A stretch of DNA of 64,000 nt from Clostridia bacterium (GTDB lineage: Bacteria; Bacillota; Clostridia; Oscillospirales; CAG-272): contig JAFRQK010000029.1 in NCBI GenBank assembly GCA_017428635.1, forward strand, positions 16,382 through 80,381, given 5' to 3'. Shown piece after piece: positions 62,346 through 64,000 of the stretch (position 1 is the first letter of the stretch; each line of letters starts with the position of its first letter). The notes beneath the pieces were generated by a model that was not told the origin of the DNA, did no database searches, and saw nothing but the letters and a program-made list of their open reading frames with translations. The translations under genes and the position numbers were made by a program.

Positions 62346-62429
62346 GCCGGTATGATGGAATTGGCAGACGTGCCAGACTCAAAATCTGGTGGTGGAAACA
62401 CCGTGTCGGTTCGACCCCGACTACCGGCA
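62346..62429 (+). tRNA. tRNA-Leu (anticodon CAA)
   Basis: 84-nt class II tRNA. Acceptor GCCGGTA/TACCGGC with discriminator A, D-loop ATTGGCAGAC, anticodon stem CCAGA/TCTGG with loop CTCAAAA (anticodon CAA, reads UUG), variable arm GGTGgaaaCACC and T arm GTCGG/CCGAC with TTCGACC loop. CCA is not encoded. Confidence 0.96.
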
Positions 62430-62470
62430 TTCAAACAAAAAACGCCCCCGTGGCGTTTTTTTGTTTGAAT
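62430..62470 (+). terminator. tRNA-Leu terminator
   Basis: ATTCAAACAAAAAACGCC - cccgt - GGCGTTTTTTTGTTTGAAT: 5-bp GC stem inside a long perfect A/T stem. Confidence 0.9.
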
Positions 62471-62495
62471 ACCTGATCTCACGGAGAATCCGACA

Positions 62496-62670
62496 AAAGA
62501 ATTGCGAAAGCAATTCTTTGCGTCAGCGATACGGTCGCTGAAAGTATCAACGCATTAAAACGCTGACGAGGGTTCGACCCCGATTATTTATAGAAAGATT
62601 TTAATTCATGCAGCGTAAAAAACCGCGCAAGCGGTATTTTATCCTTGTTGCTCCGAAACGGAGCAACAAG
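62496..62670. repeat. Hairpin cluster behind tRNA-Leu, with partial tRNA copy
   Basis: Stem-loops AAAGAATTGC/GCAATTCTTT (62496-62519), CAGCGA/TCGCTG (62524-62540; or CGTCAGCG with CGCTGACG at 62561-62568), ACCGC/GCGGT (62622-62635) and a perfect 12-bp CTTGTTGCTCCG/CGGAGCAACAAG (62644-62670). One TTAATTCATG linker of the type seen at 8.1 and 13.1 kb occurs at 62611-62620. GGTTCGACCCCGA (62571-62583) repeats 13 bases of the tRNA T arm (62408-62420). Together with a promoter this accounts for the 411-bp gap to the next gene; I see no coding region in it. Confidence 0.7.
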
Positions 62671-62780
62671 ACCCGCCATCGGCATAATAAAGGGCCGTTC
62701 AAACAGTCCTTTTCTTTATCAGCGTTTTGGAAAAATGCAGAAAGCAAGAAAAATGTTCATGGAAAAGTGTAATTATCATC

Positions 62781-62809
62781 TTGATTTTCCCGCGGATTTG
62801 TGCTATGAT
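62781..62809 (+). promoter_or_regulatory. Promoter of the DUF4143 ATPase gene
   Basis: TTGATT (62781-62786), 17 bp, TATGAT (62804-62809), 32 bp before the start. Confidence 0.7.
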
Positions 62810-62840
62810 AATACCATCGAGAATTATGGGAGGATGAAAA

Positions 62841-64000
62841 ATGCTCGGGCGTAAAATCACAAAGCAAATTGAAGAGTTCTACAATGACAACCCGAAAAAG
62901 GCGCTGATGATCATCGGCGCCCGTCAGGTCGGTAAGTCCTATATAATCGAGCAGTTCGCCGCCGCGCACTACGAAAGCGTGATCAAAATGGATTTCATCG
63001 AGAATCCGGATTACATTCCGCTTTTTGAGAACGCGCAGGGTGCGGACGAGATTTTGCTCCGCCTTTCCGCGCTTTTCGGCGACCGGATGATCCCGGGAAA
63101 AACGATGATCTTCTTTGACGAGGTACAGGAGTGCAAGGAACTGATCACGCAGATCAAGTACCTTGTTCAGGACGGGAAGTATTCTTATATCCTCAGCGGT
63201 TCCCTGCTTGGAACCGTTTTCAAGGACATCATCTCCGCCCCGGTGGGATACATGGACATCGTCACGATGTACCCGCTGGATTTTGAGGAATTTGCCTGGG
63301 CGAACAACGTCGGCGCAAAGGTCATCGACGCGCTCCGGAGCTCGTTTGAGCAGAAAAAGCCCGTGGACGCGTTTATCCACGAGCGCATGATCGCTCTGTT
63401 CGAGCTTTATCTCATCGTCGGCGGTATGCCGGAGGCGGTCTCCACCTATCTGGAAACGAAGAACCTCCGCAAAGTCGCCGATGCGCAAAGCGCGATCATC
63501 CGGCTTTACAAGCGCGATATTTCAAAATACGACGAGAAAAACCGTCTCTATCTCAACGAGATCTTCGACCTGATCCCCAGTGAGCTGAACGCGAAAAACA
63601 AGCGCTTCATCCTGAAAAATCTCAACGAAAAAGCGCGGTTCGACAAGTATTACGACAGCTTTCTGTGGCTGAAGAACGCCGGCGTCGCACTTCCGGCGAA
63701 CGTGGTGGACGAGCCGAGAGTGCCGCTACTGCTCTCCAAGTCACAGAACCTTTTCAAACTGTTTTCGAACGACGTCGGTTTGCTCGCAGCGCAGTACGGC
63801 AATGAGATCCAGCTCAAAATCCTGCAGCATGAAACAACAATAAACTTCGGTTCCATTTACGAAAACGTCGCCGCCGAGGAACTGACCGCGCACGGATATA
63901 CGCTCTATTACTACAACAGCAAAAAATTCGGCGAGCTTGATTTCGTGATCGAAGAGGACGGCAGGATCCTGCCGATCGAGATCAAATCCGGCAAGGACTA
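62841..64000 (+). CDS. AAA ATPase with DUF4143 and PD-(D/E)XK tail (3' partial)
   Basis: 386 residues visible, open at the window end. ATG 62841 lies 8 bases after GGAGG. N-terminal AAA domain: Walker A GARQVGKS (about 26-33), Walker B MIFFDEVQEC, sensor LSGSLLG, MYPLDFEEFAW and the second-domain GGMPEAVSTY. The C-terminal DUF4143/nuclease-like part has FGSIYENVAAEEL, YYYNSKKFGELDFVIEE and LPIEIKSGK, i.e. the D-(EIK) catalytic pattern. A widespread accessory family in gut anaerobes, often mobile, of unsettled role. Its position behind a tRNA and repeat cluster fits acquired DNA. Confidence 0.9.
   Translation, partial: MLGRKITKQIEEFYNDNPKKALMIIGARQVGKSYIIEQFAAAHYESVIKMDFIENPDYIPLFENAQGADEILLRLSALFGDRMIPGKTMIFFDEVQECKELITQIKYLVQDGKYSYILSGSLLGTVFKDIISAPVGYMDIVTMYPLDFEEFAWANNVGAKVIDALRSSFEQKKPVDAFIHERMIALFELYLIVGGMPEAVSTYLETKNLRKVADAQSAIIRLYKRDISKYDEKNRLYLNEIFDLIPSELNAKNKRFILKNLNEKARFDKYYDSFLWLKNAGVALPANVVDEPRVPLLLSKSQNLFKLFSNDVGLLAAQYGNEIQLKILQHETTINFGSIYENVAAEELTAHGYTLYYYNSKKFGELDFVIEEDGRILPIEIKSGKD

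Noticed and set aside
62645-62854. 69-codon frame after tRNA-Leu
   Set aside because: It crosses a 12-bp hairpin and the promoter of the next gene, has no ribosome site and shows no protein-like pattern.

Overview
The window looks like a chromosomal contig of an uncultured, gut- or rumen-type Clostridia (Firmicutes). I infer this from strong AGGAGG-type ribosome sites, many intrinsic terminators, ECF-sigma-linked S-layer-homology and BspA-type LRR surface proteins, type III glutamine synthetase, an archaeal-type split glutamate synthase, a YtrA-type GntR/ABC operon, and typical gut families (DUF5107, DUF4353, DUF4143, macro-HTH). The sequence is GC-rich and densely coding. No plasmid, phage or CRISPR locus is visible.

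Layout. 1-5.7 kb: the end of an ABC exporter, then a leftward operon of ECF sigma factor, membrane anti-sigma-like protein and two secreted SLH proteins. 5.8-13 kb: carbohydrate genes (GH29 fucosidase, 2-hydroxyacid dehydrogenase, sugar isomerase, SGNH esterase, GH2, GH4), with an array of tiny hairpins inside the block (8.1-8.3 kb) and another at its right end (13.06-13.29 kb). 13.3-16.5 kb: GntR-ABC-lipoprotein operon. 16.6-24.6 kb: leftward housekeeping operon (coaE, degenerate lytic transglycosylase, M18 peptidase, prfA, ywlC, topoisomerase IIA subunit A, 54-aa membrane protein, amidohydrolase). 24.7-37.5 kb: mixed single genes, including a degenerate macro-domain/HTH protein beside a VWA protein, nucleoside phosphorylase, ybaK, aldo/keto reductase, DUF4353 lipoprotein and tcdA.

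37.5-51.8 kb is the most coherent region, a nitrogen-assimilation island. Leftward: glnN, an Amt transporter fused to a PII domain, asnB and pyrG. Rightward: a five-piece glutamate synthase, a short type I glutamine synthetase, and an ANTAR RNA-binding regulator whose receiver lacks the phospho-acceptor Asp. Both operons start from near-consensus promoters, and each leader carries small hairpins with six-base loops of the form AnnGnn that overlap terminator-like hairpins. This is the expected signature of ANTAR antitermination targets, so the regulator and its RNA targets appear to lie together without a histidine kinase nearby.

51.8-64 kb: small membrane protein, AraC regulator, GH95 enzyme, an orphan promoter-hairpin-terminator unit that looks like a small RNA, a 131-bp palindromic MITE-like repeat, a large DUF5107/TPR protein, a three-gene ABC-2 exporter, tRNA-Leu(CAA), a third hairpin cluster, and a DUF4143 ATPase running off the end. 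Starts were chosen from Shine-Dalgarno spacing and domain boundaries. All family names come from reading the protein sequences; no database search was run.
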